A DNA stretch of 64,000 nucleotides from the NCBI GenBank assembly GCA_019359325.1, contig JAHHHN010000006.1, forward strand, positions 1 to 64,000, given 5' to 3'. The notes beneath the pieces were generated by a model that did not search any database, was not told where the DNA came from, and saw nothing but the letters and a program-made list of their open reading frames with translations. Shown piece by piece: positions 52,635 to 62,637 of this stretch; the stretch's first letter is position 1; each line of letters opens with the position of its first letter. This stretch comes from Mojavia pulchra JT2-VF2. GTDB lineage: Bacteria > Cyanobacteriota > Cyanobacteriia > Cyanobacteriales > Nostocaceae. The position numbers were made by a program, and so were the translations under genes.

Positions 52635-53966
52635 CTATCGAAAAGCCACTTGTGGTTCCGCCCAAACTTCTGAAAGCTTTTCACCAAAAGTAATAGGCTG
52701 ATCCCCATCTGTAGTTGTATTTACAGTCTTGCCATCACTAGCAACTTTTACTAAAGGCCAATTTTCTTCACCTAGTTCACCAGCACGGAACAGCACATGA
52801 TCGGGTTGGGTTTTACTCCAGCCTAACAACACCGCAATTTTTTCATGCTCATCTTCTTCCTGCGCGGGAGCAACAGTATTGGCGTGATTATTTTGCCGAT
52901 CCCAAATGACTGCTCTATCCGTAGCATCCGCTGTATTAAATAATCCTTCAAACTTACGTGCTAGGAAGCGATCGCCTTTTTCCGACCAGCTAACAGGAAC
53001 TAATACTCCAATTTTCCCATTCGTTTCTGCTAGTTGTGGGGATGATGCTTTTGCCTGTAATAATGGATCGCTAACGATAGCAGTTGAAGCCATTACCCGC
53101 AATTTCTTGGTTTGTGTATCTTCTACAAACAGAACGCTGGTAACACGGCTATTGTACATTTCGGGTTTGACTTCTAGTTGCACCCTACTATAAACAATAT
53201 ATTTACCGTCAGGAGAAACCACAGGCACACTACGGTAGTAACGTACTCCACCTCCCTGAGGCCCAATAGCCTCCTGAGTAGCCGTTATCCATTTCCAAGG
53301 AATAGGATGAGGGCTACCTATGGGATCTGCTGGTACGGCTTGGTTTTCCTCAGCTGGTTCAGAGACTTGTATTTCCGTTGTGGATTTTGGTTGCGATGTT
53401 CTCAGAGTTGGCGCAACTTGAGTTGCTGCGAATGATTGAGCAACAGATACCTCTTTTGGTAGAGAATGTTTAGATTCTGCTATAGACTTGATTTTAGAAT
53501 TTTTTATTTTTTGTAATAAACTTAATTTGCTAGCAGAAAACTTTGTAGATGGTGCGAGTTCAACTGCTGCCAATGGATCAGTAGCAGGCACATTACTGCT
53601 TAACGGGGAATTATCTTTTAAAAGATTTGCTGCTTCTGCCGAAGGCTCAATTGTGTCTGCTGGTAATAATTTTGGTTCTGCAACAGCAGTTATTTCTCCT
53701 GACGCAGAATTAGATTCTTCCCTTAAAGAGTTAATTTGATCTACGTTTAATATTTCAGCTAAATCAGGTTCGCTAACAGCAGCCATTTCCATTGTCGCTG
53801 AACCAGATTGTTCAGATTCAGAAGTGCTTTTTAATACTTCTGATTGCGTTGCCGAGGTAGAGTGGCCTGATGCCGCCACTAGAGGTGCGATCAGTATCGC
53901 AACTACAGCATATTTAACAAATGGTTGTACGCGGAACCATCCTGACAGCAAAAGAGGTTTAAGCAT
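52635..53966 (-). CDS. Exported or anchored cyanobacterial protein of unknown function
   Basis: No named family is recognised. The 443-residue product has a hydrophobic segment at about 18-35 (YAVVAILIAPLVAASG), so it is exported or membrane-anchored. A long Ser/Glu/Ala-rich disordered stretch (about 40-225) follows. The C-terminal domain (about 225-440) has TolB/beta-propeller-like features, such as PVVSPDGKYIVYSRVQLEVK and SWSEKGDRFLARKFEGLF. It has its own intrinsic terminator. Homologues seem to be limited to cyanobacteria, from memory. Confidence 0.7.
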   Translation of the reverse strand: MLKPLLLSGWFRVQPFVKYAVVAILIAPLVAASGHSTSATQSEVLKSTSESEQSGSATMEMAAVSEPDLAEILNVDQINSLREESNSASGEITAVAEPKLLPADTIEPSAEAANLLKDNSPLSSNVPATDPLAAVELAPSTKFSASKLSLLQKIKNSKIKSIAESKHSLPKEVSVAQSFAATQVAPTLRTSQPKSTTEIQVSEPAEENQAVPADPIGSPHPIPWKWITATQEAIGPQGGGVRYYRSVPVVSPDGKYIVYSRVQLEVKPEMYNSRVTSVLFVEDTQTKKLRVMASTAIVSDPLLQAKASSPQLAETNGKIGVLVPVSWSEKGDRFLARKFEGLFNTADATDRAVIWDRQNNHANTVAPAQEEDEHEKIAVLLGWSKTQPDHVLFRAGELGEENWPLVKVASDGKTVNTTTDGDQPITFGEKLSEVWAEPQVAFR

Positions 53967-55130
53967 TGGTTGACTCTCTAGAGGGGCGGTTGCTGTGTGA
54001 GGAGCAAGGCCTATGCAGCAATGGGAGAAGCTATGACTATATGTATAACAACAAACTAAAAGCTTTAACGAGATAATTTCTTCAAAGTTAGCACAGCTTT
54101 ACAAAAATTAAGTATCATAATTAACGCTTTTTTTGCGCTTGTGTATTGGTATTAATAAGTAACCTGCTATCATAAGTAATAATGCAGATTAACTAAGTAA
54201 TATTACGCAAACAATAAGCTGATTCGCCATCTAACGCCCAACTATACTTAATAGAGGTAACGCTAAACAAAGCTTCAACCTATCATTTAACTTTTATGGC
54301 GACAGCCAACATTCAAATAACGGAACTGTTGAAACTTGTGCGAGGGAGAGCTAACCCGTAAGCAGCCTTCCGATCACATTAACCTGGAACAACAGCGCAC
54401 ACAAACCAATTATGGAAAATGTGAGGTTTACTTGAAAAACTAGCAAAGCTCACTTACAACATAATTGCTGCTTAAGAACCATTACTAGTATCTACCTACA
54501 AGTATTAATTGCAATTAGTTCTACAATAATTGCGAGAACTCAGCACTATTTTATAGATGTAAAGACATCTAAAAGCAAATTCAATTAAACAAGCAGAAAT
54601 TAAATTTAACAGGTAGACGCATGGTGGTGAAGCAGCCCTGTATTAAGTTAAGCCCGACTTACGCGGCAGTTTTCCCTAGGCCTAGCTCTATCCCGCAGGG
54701 TAAGAGTAACCGAAGGGTTTGTTGTCAAACATCGCCGAATAATTAGGTTCTCTAGCAGCAGAAGCAGTTATTACTAGCTTATCTGCCTGCTAACTGCAAC
54801 TTAATTATAAGTTAGTTTATCAAGGAACCTTTGGCTTCACCAATACGAAACTACTTTAGCACTAAAAAAGCAAATTATTTGAAGATTTAGGATAAAATTA
54901 TCCGCTATTTATTGAGCTGGGATTAACCAACTTCCAAATTACCTTTTCTGGCTAGGGAGATCTGGTCATATATTTGATTATTTGATAGCCTCGTTTACTC
55001 CTGAGAACGTGTGATGATTGAGGACAGAGGGTTAATCAATGGATTACCAGGTACACTACGCACAGCGACATGGAAATTGCTATCGACCTGAGATACTCGA
55101 CGTTGGCTATGTTGTTGACTATTAACTAAT
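53967..55130. other. 1.16-kb gene-free region upstream of fmt
   Basis: No supported gene exists here. The middle (54290-54420) and the part at 54600-54760 are GC-richer than the rest and contain short complementary arms (for example TAAGT/ACTTA near 54637-54654). They may be a non-coding RNA or decayed genes. A 21-codon open frame with ATG lies at 54296. Promoters for the minus-strand gene and fmt must lie at the two ends. Confidence 0.5.
54296..54361 (+). CDS. Possible small ORF (21 codons), very uncertain
   Basis: ATG to TAA encodes MATANIQITELLKLVRGRAN plus a Pro. The next frame stays open over the following 20 codons or so, which could mean a frameshifted relic. No clear ribosome-binding site precedes it. 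It could be a leader peptide, a relic or chance. Confidence 0.2.
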   Translation: MATANIQITELLKLVRGRANP

Positions 55131-56135
55131 ATGAAAATTGTATTTTTTGGTACTCCCCAGTTTGCTGTCCCTACCCTAGAAAAATTGCTAAATCACCCAG
55201 ACTTTGAAGTTTTAGCAGTTGTCACTCAACCAGATAAACGCCGAGAACGAGGGAATAAACTTACACCTTCACCAGTAAAAACCCTTGCGACTTCCTTCAA
55301 TCTCCCAGTATGGCAACCCCAACGGCTAAAAAAACACACTGCAACGTTAACAAACCTCCAACAATCAGAGGCAGATGCGTTTGTCGTTGTTGCCTATGGA
55401 CAGATTTTGTCTCAAAAAATATTGGATATGCCGAAATTGGGCTGCATCAACGTGCATGGCTCGATTTTGCCCAAATATCGGGGTGCAGCTCCTATTCAGT
55501 GGTGTTTATATAATGGCGAGCCGGAAACCGGGATCACAACAATGTTAATGGATGTCGGCATGGATACGGGAGCAATGCTGCTCAAAGCAACTACATCTAT
55601 TGAATTACTAGATAATGCCCAAAATTTAGCCGAGAGGCTAGCTGCAATCGGTGCAGATTTGTTGCTGGAAACCTTGTTAAAGCTGGAACGACAGGAAATT
55701 GAACCAATTCCTCAGGATAACTCGCAAGCGACTTATGCACCTTTAATTCAAAAACAGGATTATGGGTTAGATTGGTCTAAAAGCGCTATTCAGTTACACA
55801 ATCAAATTAGAGGCTTTTATCCCAACTGTACCGCCAGCTTTCGCAACCAAGCGCTGAAAATTACTCTTTCCCTTCCCCTTGGTTCTGCTTACAATCACAA
55901 GCTACCACCAGAATTAGAAAAAATTAATTATAAATTGCCGGATTTGTCAACTGTAGCTGGTAGTCCGGGAGAAGTGGTAAGCATTGCCAAGGGAATTGGC
56001 GCGATTGTCCAAACTGGCGAAGGCGTGTTGCTATTGCGAGAAGTTCAGTTAGCTGGCAAACGTCCCCAGTCGGGATGGGATTTTGTTAACGGCACTCGCT
56101 TAACTGTAGGAGAAGTTTTTGGATCTGGAAGTTAA
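55131..56135 (+). CDS. fmt: Methionyl-tRNA formyltransferase
   Basis: The enzyme formylates initiator Met-tRNA. The 334-residue protein has the N-terminal formyltransferase domain (about 1-205). Motifs include [31 protein letters not shown] and the catalytic [19 protein letters not shown], with Asn and His plus Asp in [10 protein letters not shown]. The C-terminal tRNA-binding OB-like domain (about 215-330) starts [20 protein letters not shown]. Length and motifs are normal. It stands alone, 1.1 kb from its upstream neighbour. Confidence 0.96.
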   Translation: MKIVFFGTPQFAVPTLEKLLNHPDFEVLAVVTQPDKRRERGNKLTPSPVKTLATSFNLPVWQPQRLKKHTATLTNLQQSEADAFVVVAYGQILSQKILDMPKLGCINVHGSILPKYRGAAPIQWCLYNGEPETGITTMLMDVGMDTGAMLLKATTSIELLDNAQNLAERLAAIGADLLLETLLKLERQEIEPIPQDNSQATYAPLIQKQDYGLDWSKSAIQLHNQIRGFYPNCTASFRNQALKITLSLPLGSAYNHKLPPELEKINYKLPDLSTVAGSPGEVVSIAKGIGAIVQTGEGVLLLREVQLAGKRPQSGWDFVNGTRLTVGEVFGSGS

Positions 56136-56185
56136 GAGAGAGGGAGATAGGGTTTGTGGCTTCTGACTCCTTGCTGCACACTGCA

Positions 56186-56557
56186 TCACTCTCGACTGTT
56201 TAGTGTTACGTTTTCGTAGAAACGGCAAGTCTTACAAGGGCCACCTGGATTGACTGCACAACGTACAATTTCGGAATGAGCATTGTAACTACAGGTGGCA
56301 TCGCCGATTACCCAACGTCCCTCTACCAGACTTTTCTCAGCTGGTCTTTGAGCAGATTGTACGTAAAGGGCTATATTATGCAAACGGTAGCGCCCCGCTT
56401 TAAGTTGATATCTGTGGCGGCGCTCTAAAACTGCGTAGGTTTTACCTTCAAAATCGAGATAGTTTCCTGGTTGGGGTGTCCAATCAAGTTTCGCTCTACC
56501 GAGGCACTGACGCGGATGCGTCAAAATCACCTCGGTTGGTAAAGAGTCTGGCTCCAT
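56186..56557 (-). CDS. DUF6464 family protein
   Basis: This 123-residue protein is conserved in cyanobacteria and of unknown function. It begins MEPDSLPTEVILTHPRQCLG, followed by a region rich in Arg/Tyr (LERRHRYQLKAGRYRLHNIA). A Cys cluster near the C-terminus (CSYNAHSEIVRCAVNPGGPC followed by KTC) could bind zinc or an iron-sulphur cluster. It converges with fmt. The family name is from memory. Confidence 0.75.
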   Translation of the reverse strand: MEPDSLPTEVILTHPRQCLGRAKLDWTPQPGNYLDFEGKTYAVLERRHRYQLKAGRYRLHNIALYVQSAQRPAEKSLVEGRWVIGDATCSYNAHSEIVRCAVNPGGPCKTCRFYENVTLNSRE

Positions 56558-57475
<918 letters not shown>

Positions 57476-57541
57476 GGAATTCATTTTAATTTCTCATTTG
57501 GCTCGCAATCAAGTGTCTTATTAGCAAGCACCTTTAGCATC

Positions 57542-57566
57542 GTAGGGTGGGTATTTGCCACCCTAC
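57542..57566. repeat. GTAGGGTGG palindromic repeat after psaC
   Basis: GTAGGGTGG (57542-57550) and CCACCCTAC (57558-57566) form a nine-pair stem. This dispersed GTAGGGTGGG element is frequent in cyanobacterial intergenic DNA and may stabilise the psaC message. Confidence 0.75.
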
Positions 57567-57618
57567 AATATCGTTCTTTTACTGTAAAAGCCCGAAACCA
57601 TAAAATAACTACACTTAC

Positions 57619-57642
57619 AAGGAGCAATCAGCTCCTTTTTTC
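57619..57642 (+). terminator. Rho-independent terminator before glmS
   Basis: AAGGAGC (57619-57625) pairs with GCTCCTT (57631-57637), followed by a T-tract. Terminates psaC or readthrough transcripts. Confidence 0.85.
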
Positions 57643-57714
57643 TTTGCTAAAATATCACTTTTATGGTAACAATAAACAGGTTTTAATCATCCTCAACAGG
57701 GAGCGGTGAACTAA

Positions 57715-59592
57715 ATGTGCGGAATCGTTGGATATATCGGCACTCAAGCGGCGACAGAAATTCTACTAGCTGGGCTAGAAAAACTGGAGTATCGTGGGTA
57801 CGATTCTGCTGGAATCGCTACCGTCTGGGAAGGTGATGTGCATTGCGTGCGAGCAAAGGGCAAACTGCATAACTTACGTTCTAAACTTGAACAAATAGAA
57901 ACCCCCTCTCAAATTGGTATTGGTCACACTCGTTGGGCGACTCACGGCAAACCAGAAGAGTATAACGCCCATCCCCACATGGATACAGCGATGCGAATTG
58001 CGGTAGTGCAAAATGGCATTATTGAAAACTACCGTGACTTGCGGGAGGAACTAAAGCAAAAAGGTCATCAGTTTCGTTCGGAAACTGATACAGAAGTCAT
58101 TCCGCACCTCATCGCCGAATTGCTTAAAACTTCTGCATCTTCATTGTTGGAGGCAGTTCAGCAATCTGTGAACCATCTTGAGGGTGCATTTGCGATCGCA
58201 GTGATTTCTGCTGATTACCCAGATGAATTAATTGTCGTTCGGCAGCAAGCACCCTTGGTAATTGGTTTTGGGCAGGGAGAGTTCTTTTGCGCTTCCGATA
58301 CGCCAGCGATCGTTTCTCATACCCGCGCAGTGCTAGCATTAGAGAATGGAGAAATTGCGCGCCTAACACCCTTGGGCGTTGAAGTTTATAATTTTGCTGG
58401 CGATAGGTTGAAAAAACAACCTCGAATGCTTAACTTGAATCCTATGATGGTAGAAAAGCAGGGATTCAAGCACTTCATGCTCAAGGAGATTTATGAGCAA
58501 CCAGGAGTTGTACGTGCTAGTTTAGAAGCTTACTTTAGTAGTGATGGTAATGCCTGCCAAGCTACTCACTCACCAATTAATCTAGGTTTACCTACAGAAT
58601 TCTACGCAGATATAGAACAAATTCAAATCGTTGCCTGTGGTACTAGTTGGCACGCCGCCTTAGTCGGAAAATACTTGCTTGAACAACTAGCAGGAATTTC
58701 TACTCAAGTACACTATGCTTCTGAGTATCGCTATGCGCCATCACCCCTGATACCCAACACATTAATAATTGGTGTCACACAATCAGGTGAAACAGCTGAT
58801 ACTTTAGCAGCTTTAGCGATGGAAAAAGAACGTCGCCAAGGCAAAGAAAATAAATATCAAGCGCGATTACTCGGCATTACCAATCGTCCAGAAAGTAGCC
58901 TTGGCCATATGGTTCCCCATATTATCAATACCTTGGCAGGAATTGAAATTGGGGTAGCAGCAACAAAAACCTTTATTGCCCAATTAATGGCATTTTACGC
59001 TTTAGCCTTAGAATTTGCTGCTCATCGTCAGACAATTTCTCCAGATAAAATCGCGGAAATTATTGAAGGCTTGCGACACGTTCCCAAAGAAATTGAAGCA
59101 AATTTAGAGACTCAAGAAAAATTAACCGAACATTTAGCTCACGAATTTGCCGAAACCCAAGATTTTATCTTTTTGGGAAGGGGAATTAATTTTCCTATAG
59201 CCTTAGAAGGGGCATTAAAATTAAAAGAAATTAGCTATATTCATGCTGAAGGCTATCCAGCCGGGGAAATGAAGCACGGCCCGATCGCCCTATTGGATGC
59301 TAAAGTACCGGTAGTTGCGATCGCAGTTCCTGGTACTGTATATGAAAAGGTAATTTCTAACGCCCAAGAAGCGAAAGCCCGTGATTCTCGGTTAATTGGT
59401 GTTACTCCAGTTAAAGATGGTGAAGCAGCAGAAATTTTTAACGATTTGCTCCCCGTTTCATCAGTGGATGAATTACTATCACCCATCCTCACAGTAGTAC
59501 CTTTGCAACTATTGGCTTATCACATCGCCGCCCGTCGTGGTTTGGACGTTGACCAGCCCCGGAACCTTGCCAAATCAGTAACGGTCGAATAG
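57715..59592 (+). CDS. glmS: Glutamine-fructose-6-phosphate aminotransferase (isomerizing)
   Basis: GlmS makes glucosamine-6-phosphate for cell-wall synthesis. The 625-residue product starts MCGIVGYIG, with the N-terminal nucleophile Cys exposed after Met removal. The glutaminase domain (about 1-240) has LEYRGYDSAGIA, GHTRWATHGKP and NAHPH. Two SIS sugar-isomerase domains follow (about 300-450 and 475-610), with ACGTSWHAALVGKYLLE, VTQSGETADTLAAL, EGYPAGEMKHGPIALLD and the C-terminal DQPRNLAKSVTVE. Length and motifs are normal. A glmS ribozyme is not evident upstream. Confidence 0.97.
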   Translation: MCGIVGYIGTQAATEILLAGLEKLEYRGYDSAGIATVWEGDVHCVRAKGKLHNLRSKLEQIETPSQIGIGHTRWATHGKPEEYNAHPHMDTAMRIAVVQNGIIENYRDLREELKQKGHQFRSETDTEVIPHLIAELLKTSASSLLEAVQQSVNHLEGAFAIAVISADYPDELIVVRQQAPLVIGFGQGEFFCASDTPAIVSHTRAVLALENGEIARLTPLGVEVYNFAGDRLKKQPRMLNLNPMMVEKQGFKHFMLKEIYEQPGVVRASLEAYFSSDGNACQATHSPINLGLPTEFYADIEQIQIVACGTSWHAALVGKYLLEQLAGISTQVHYASEYRYAPSPLIPNTLIIGVTQSGETADTLAALAMEKERRQGKENKYQARLLGITNRPESSLGHMVPHIINTLAGIEIGVAATKTFIAQLMAFYALALEFAAHRQTISPDKIAEIIEGLRHVPKEIEANLETQEKLTEHLAHEFAETQDFIFLGRGINFPIALEGALKLKEISYIHAEGYPAGEMKHGPIALLDAKVPVVAIAVPGTVYEKVISNAQEAKARDSRLIGVTPVKDGEAAEIFNDLLPVSSVDELLSPILTVVPLQLLAYHIAARRGLDVDQPRNLAKSVTVE

Positions 59593-59620
59593 TATAAAAT
59601 TATACTTTTGTTTCTATGAT

Positions 59621-59666
59621 AAAATAGCTTCTCAGCAAGTTATATCTTTGCAGGAGCTATTTTTTA
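59621..59666 (+). terminator. Rho-independent terminator after glmS
   Basis: AAAATAGCTTCT and AGGAGCTATTTT pair, with AGCAA/TTTGC-type pairing inside, followed by a run of T. It lies about 30 bases after the glmS stop. Confidence 0.8.
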
Positions 59667-59860
59667 TAAATAAAAAGTATGGCAAATTCTTATATATAAA
59701 AATACATAAGTATATTTAATTTCATAATTAAGGGTGAAATTGTCTGTTAAGAGGTGATCGCGGCAACTTAAATGTATATTTTTACAACGTCTTAATACTA
59801 CAGATAAGCTTGTAAAAATTTGATCCGATAACATCAAAGTTAAGTACATCTACCAGCATT

Positions 59861-61534
59861 ATGAGTGAAATCCACCTACGTCAAATAAAGTCATATCTTC
59901 AAAAAACATTTGATGGTTTGATTGACTTGACAGATTACCAAAACAAATCTGAAACAGACAGAGAGTTAATTTTCTTAACCAGAAGTCTAGCTGCATTTAC
60001 ATTGATGGTATTGGCTGATATTTCTCCTCAAGAAGCATCAAAATCTATAGTTGATGGTGGACAAGATAATGGAATAGATTCCATTTATTTTGATAGAAGA
60101 GAAAAAATTATGTATGTATTACAATCTAAATGGAAACAGGAAAGTAAAGGAAGTATAAAAACCGATGAGGTGATGAAATTCACTAGAGGATTTAAAGACT
60201 TAGTGAATGCTAGATATGATAGGTTTAACTCAAAACTCAATAATAAAACTCAAGATATTGAGGAAGCACTAAATGACGCAGGAACAAGATTTGAAATAAT
60301 TCTTGTCTACTCAGGTCAAACTCCCCTAGCAGATGAGCCTAAAAGAGAATTTGATGATTTGTTAGATGAGATGAACGATTCATCAGATATCGTAAGTATG
60401 AGAGTGCTTAACCAGTCAAATATATACAATATAATATCTCAAGGAGCATCTGGCAATCCTATAAATTTAGATGTTTGCCTTTTCGATTGGGGACAAACTA
60501 AAGAACCTTATCAATCTTATTATGGCCAAGTTTCTGCAAGAGAAGTAGCTGATTGGTGGACTAAACATTCTCCTAAATTGTTCTCTTCAAATATTAGACT
60601 ATTCGTCAAAGATAGTGAAGTCAATGAAGGCATTATAAATACAGTTAAAAAAGAACCAGAAAAGTTCTGGTATTATAATAATGGCATCACAGCTTTGTGT
60701 TCTAGTATTGGGAAAAAACCACTTGGAGGTAGTGGAAGAGATACAGGTATATTTGAATGCAAGGATGTAAAAATAGTCAATGGTGCTCAGACTGTTGGTT
60801 CAATAGCAAGAGCATATCAAAATTCTCCTGAGCAAGTTGAAAAAGCAAGAGTTCACATTCGTTTTATATCTTTGGAAAATTGCCCTGAAGCATTTGCTAC
60901 AGAGATAACTAGATTCAACAATACTCAAAATAGAATTGATCGTCGAGAATTTGTGGCTCTTGATCCTGAACAAGAAAGAATCAAAAATGAACTTCACTTA
61001 GAGGGAATTATTTATACTTATAAGTCAGGTGAATCAATTCCAGATGGACAAAAAGGTTTTGATTTAAATGAAGCTACGATTAGTCGAGCTTGTAAACAGA
61101 ATGAAGTTTCTTTCGCTACACGAGTTAAAGATAAAATCGGTGTTTTATGGGAAGATATTGAGAAACCACCATACAAAACTTTGTTTAATAGATCAGTAAA
61201 TGGTTCTAACCTTTGGAAATTAGTTCAAATATTAAGAGTAGTAGAAAATAAATTATCAGAAGTACAAAAACAACGAGATGGAAGAGAAAAGTTATTTGCT
61301 ACTCATAGTAACCGTCTCATTCTACACCTTGTCTACAAAGCTTTACCAGATAATTTCTTTAATATCTCATCTGATTTAACCCCAGAACAAATTGATGATA
61401 TTCAATCTATGGCCTCAAAGTTCTTGGGAAGTGTTATGAGTGAAAGTAGCAACCTATTTCCAACTTCCTATCCGGCAAATATATTCAGGAATGTCACAAA
61501 ATGCCAAGAGATTGTTGATAAAATTTTACATTGA
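59861..61534 (+). CDS. AIPR family (abortive infection phage resistance) protein
   Basis: This 557-residue protein belongs to the AIPR group known from phage abortive infection systems. A nuclease-like N-terminal region (about 60-95) shows VDGGQDNGIDSIYFDRREKI and VLQSKWK, the D...QxK arrangement of restriction-endonuclease folds. The AIPR core (about 230-400) has FWYYNNGITALC, IVNGAQTVGSIARAY and FNNTQNRID. The gene is AT-rich and contains no HIP1 site, unlike its neighbours, which suggests horizontal transfer. It starts the defence-like cluster at the right end and is transcribed away from glmS's terminator. Confidence 0.88.
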   Translation: MSEIHLRQIKSYLQKTFDGLIDLTDYQNKSETDRELIFLTRSLAAFTLMVLADISPQEASKSIVDGGQDNGIDSIYFDRREKIMYVLQSKWKQESKGSIKTDEVMKFTRGFKDLVNARYDRFNSKLNNKTQDIEEALNDAGTRFEIILVYSGQTPLADEPKREFDDLLDEMNDSSDIVSMRVLNQSNIYNIISQGASGNPINLDVCLFDWGQTKEPYQSYYGQVSAREVADWWTKHSPKLFSSNIRLFVKDSEVNEGIINTVKKEPEKFWYYNNGITALCSSIGKKPLGGSGRDTGIFECKDVKIVNGAQTVGSIARAYQNSPEQVEKARVHIRFISLENCPEAFATEITRFNNTQNRIDRREFVALDPEQERIKNELHLEGIIYTYKSGESIPDGQKGFDLNEATISRACKQNEVSFATRVKDKIGVLWEDIEKPPYKTLFNRSVNGSNLWKLVQILRVVENKLSEVQKQRDGREKLFATHSNRLILHLVYKALPDNFFNISSDLTPEQIDDIQSMASKFLGSVMSESSNLFPTSYPANIFRNVTKCQEIVDKILH

Positions 61535-61569
61535 AGTTAACTTCAGAAGGTGCAAAATTTTTTATACAT

Positions 61570-62112
61570 TTATCTAATATTTACTGCTGTGACGTTGCTA
61601 CGGAATTGCACCATTTCCTCACTTGTATTAAAATGCACTGCTATTTCTGTTAGTGTCATTTGACGCTGAACTGCCCAGAGTAGACCCCGCCGAGGAATTT
61701 GAAGGCATCCACCTAAATAAGTTGCCTCATCTTCATCGCTCTGTCGGCGCAGAGGAAGCCCAGTATTTGGATCAAAGCGGACAATTTTATGTCTTAATAG
61801 CAGGTGTCCAAACTCGTGCATCAGGTTTGATTCACGTCGTGCAGGAGTATGACGCGGATTATTCACAATCCAGAGTGGGCTTTGATTAATAATTCCTGCT
61901 GACCATTGGTCGCTATCGAGCAATACCGCTACTACAGAAGGATCTAAAGTGGAAATCTGCTCAGGTGTCAAAATTATTGCATTCAATTGAGCCGCCAGCA
62001 AATCTGCTGGTAATGGCTCAAATGCCCGTAAATTTAATAAACTACGTTGCTCTGTGGCAATTCCTTCACACCTTTGCCTAAACTCAGTTGGTAATTTCTC
62101 TGTTAGTGTCAT
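61570..62112 (-). CDS. ImmA/IrrE family metallo-endopeptidase
   Basis: This 180-residue putative zinc protease has the motif LMHEFGHLLLRH (about residues 98-109) and downstream acidic residues DEDEATYLGGCLQIPRRGL supplying the third ligand. ImmA-type proteases cleave a partner XRE repressor to derepress mobile or defence genes. The XRE gene lies just upstream on the same strand, eight bases apart, giving a typical ImmR/ImmA pair. Confidence 0.9.
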   Translation of the reverse strand: MTLTEKLPTEFRQRCEGIATEQRSLLNLRAFEPLPADLLAAQLNAIILTPEQISTLDPSVVAVLLDSDQWSAGIINQSPLWIVNNPRHTPARRESNLMHEFGHLLLRHKIVRFDPNTGLPLRRQSDEDEATYLGGCLQIPRRGLLWAVQRQMTLTEIAVHFNTSEEMVQFRSNVTAVNIR

Positions 62113-62120
62113 GATTCTTG

Positions 62121-62513
62121 TTAATCCGGCTGTTGGGTGTCGCTTTGTTGAGAATTATCCCGATACGCTGCTTTCACTAATTCTGCTAGTGCATTGGCAA
62201 CTGCCGGATCGAGTTTTTTCGATGCTCGCAATTGAATTTCTATTGTCTCTAATGTGTTTGAGCCAGAGGAAGCTTCAGATTCTTCTGTTTTCTTAAATAG
62301 TTCAGCAGGTGACACTTGCAGCCAATCGCAAAGTAATAAAAAGGTTTCCATATCAGGCATTTTGCCATTTTCTACCCGTGAAAGTGTAGAGGAACTAATA
62401 TTACCTATTTCTTTGGCTGTGTCTCGCAGCCCTTTCCTCCCCCGCTTCGTCTTCATCATTGCGGCTAATAGATGTGTGTCTAAGTTGTATCCCATGCGTC
62501 TTCGTTGTTTCAC
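62121..62513 (-). CDS. XRE family transcriptional regulator
   Basis: This 130-residue protein has a Cro/C1-type helix-turn-helix (about 15-75): LRDTAKEIGNISSSTLSRVE followed by NGKMPDMETFLLLCDWLQVS. A charged C-terminal helical tail follows. It probably represses its own operon and the divergent nuclease gene, and is cleaved by the ImmA-like protease encoded next. The start may be ATG 62513 or 62495. Two perfect inverted repeats overlap its upstream edge. Confidence 0.9.
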   Translation of the reverse strand: MKQRRRMGYNLDTHLLAAMMKTKRGRKGLRDTAKEIGNISSSTLSRVENGKMPDMETFLLLCDWLQVSPAELFKKTEESEASSGSNTLETIEIQLRASKKLDPAVANALAELVKAAYRDNSQQSDTQQPD

Positions 62514-62529
62514 TTATGAAACGCGTTTC
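62507..62529. promoter_or_regulatory. Candidate operator between the XRE gene and the divergent nuclease gene
   Basis: GTTTCACTTATGAAAC (62507-62522) is a perfect six-base inverted repeat with four-base spacer. It overlaps GAAACGCGTTTC (62518-62529), a perfect 12-bp palindrome. A further GTTTCATTAAAGAGAC half-symmetric sequence lies at 62582-62597. These fit binding sites for the XRE repressor. Confidence 0.6.
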
Positions 62530-62637
62530 TTTATTGTCTCACATTAGCTATAGTTATTAAATGTATCTTTCTAATTACAGTGTTTCATTAAAGAGACAAA
62601 ATACCAAAGCTTGTCTAATATAGACAGGAGGTACTTT

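Noticed and set aside
53990-54010. Yfr1-like motif (CTCCTCACAC on the minus strand)
   Set aside because: Only a ten-base match, without the flanking hairpins of Yfr1 and in the leader of another gene.
57480-57714. glmS ribozyme upstream of glmS
   Set aside because: The 240-bp leader contains only a dispersed palindrome and an intrinsic terminator; the ribozyme core was not recognised and is not expected in cyanobacteria.
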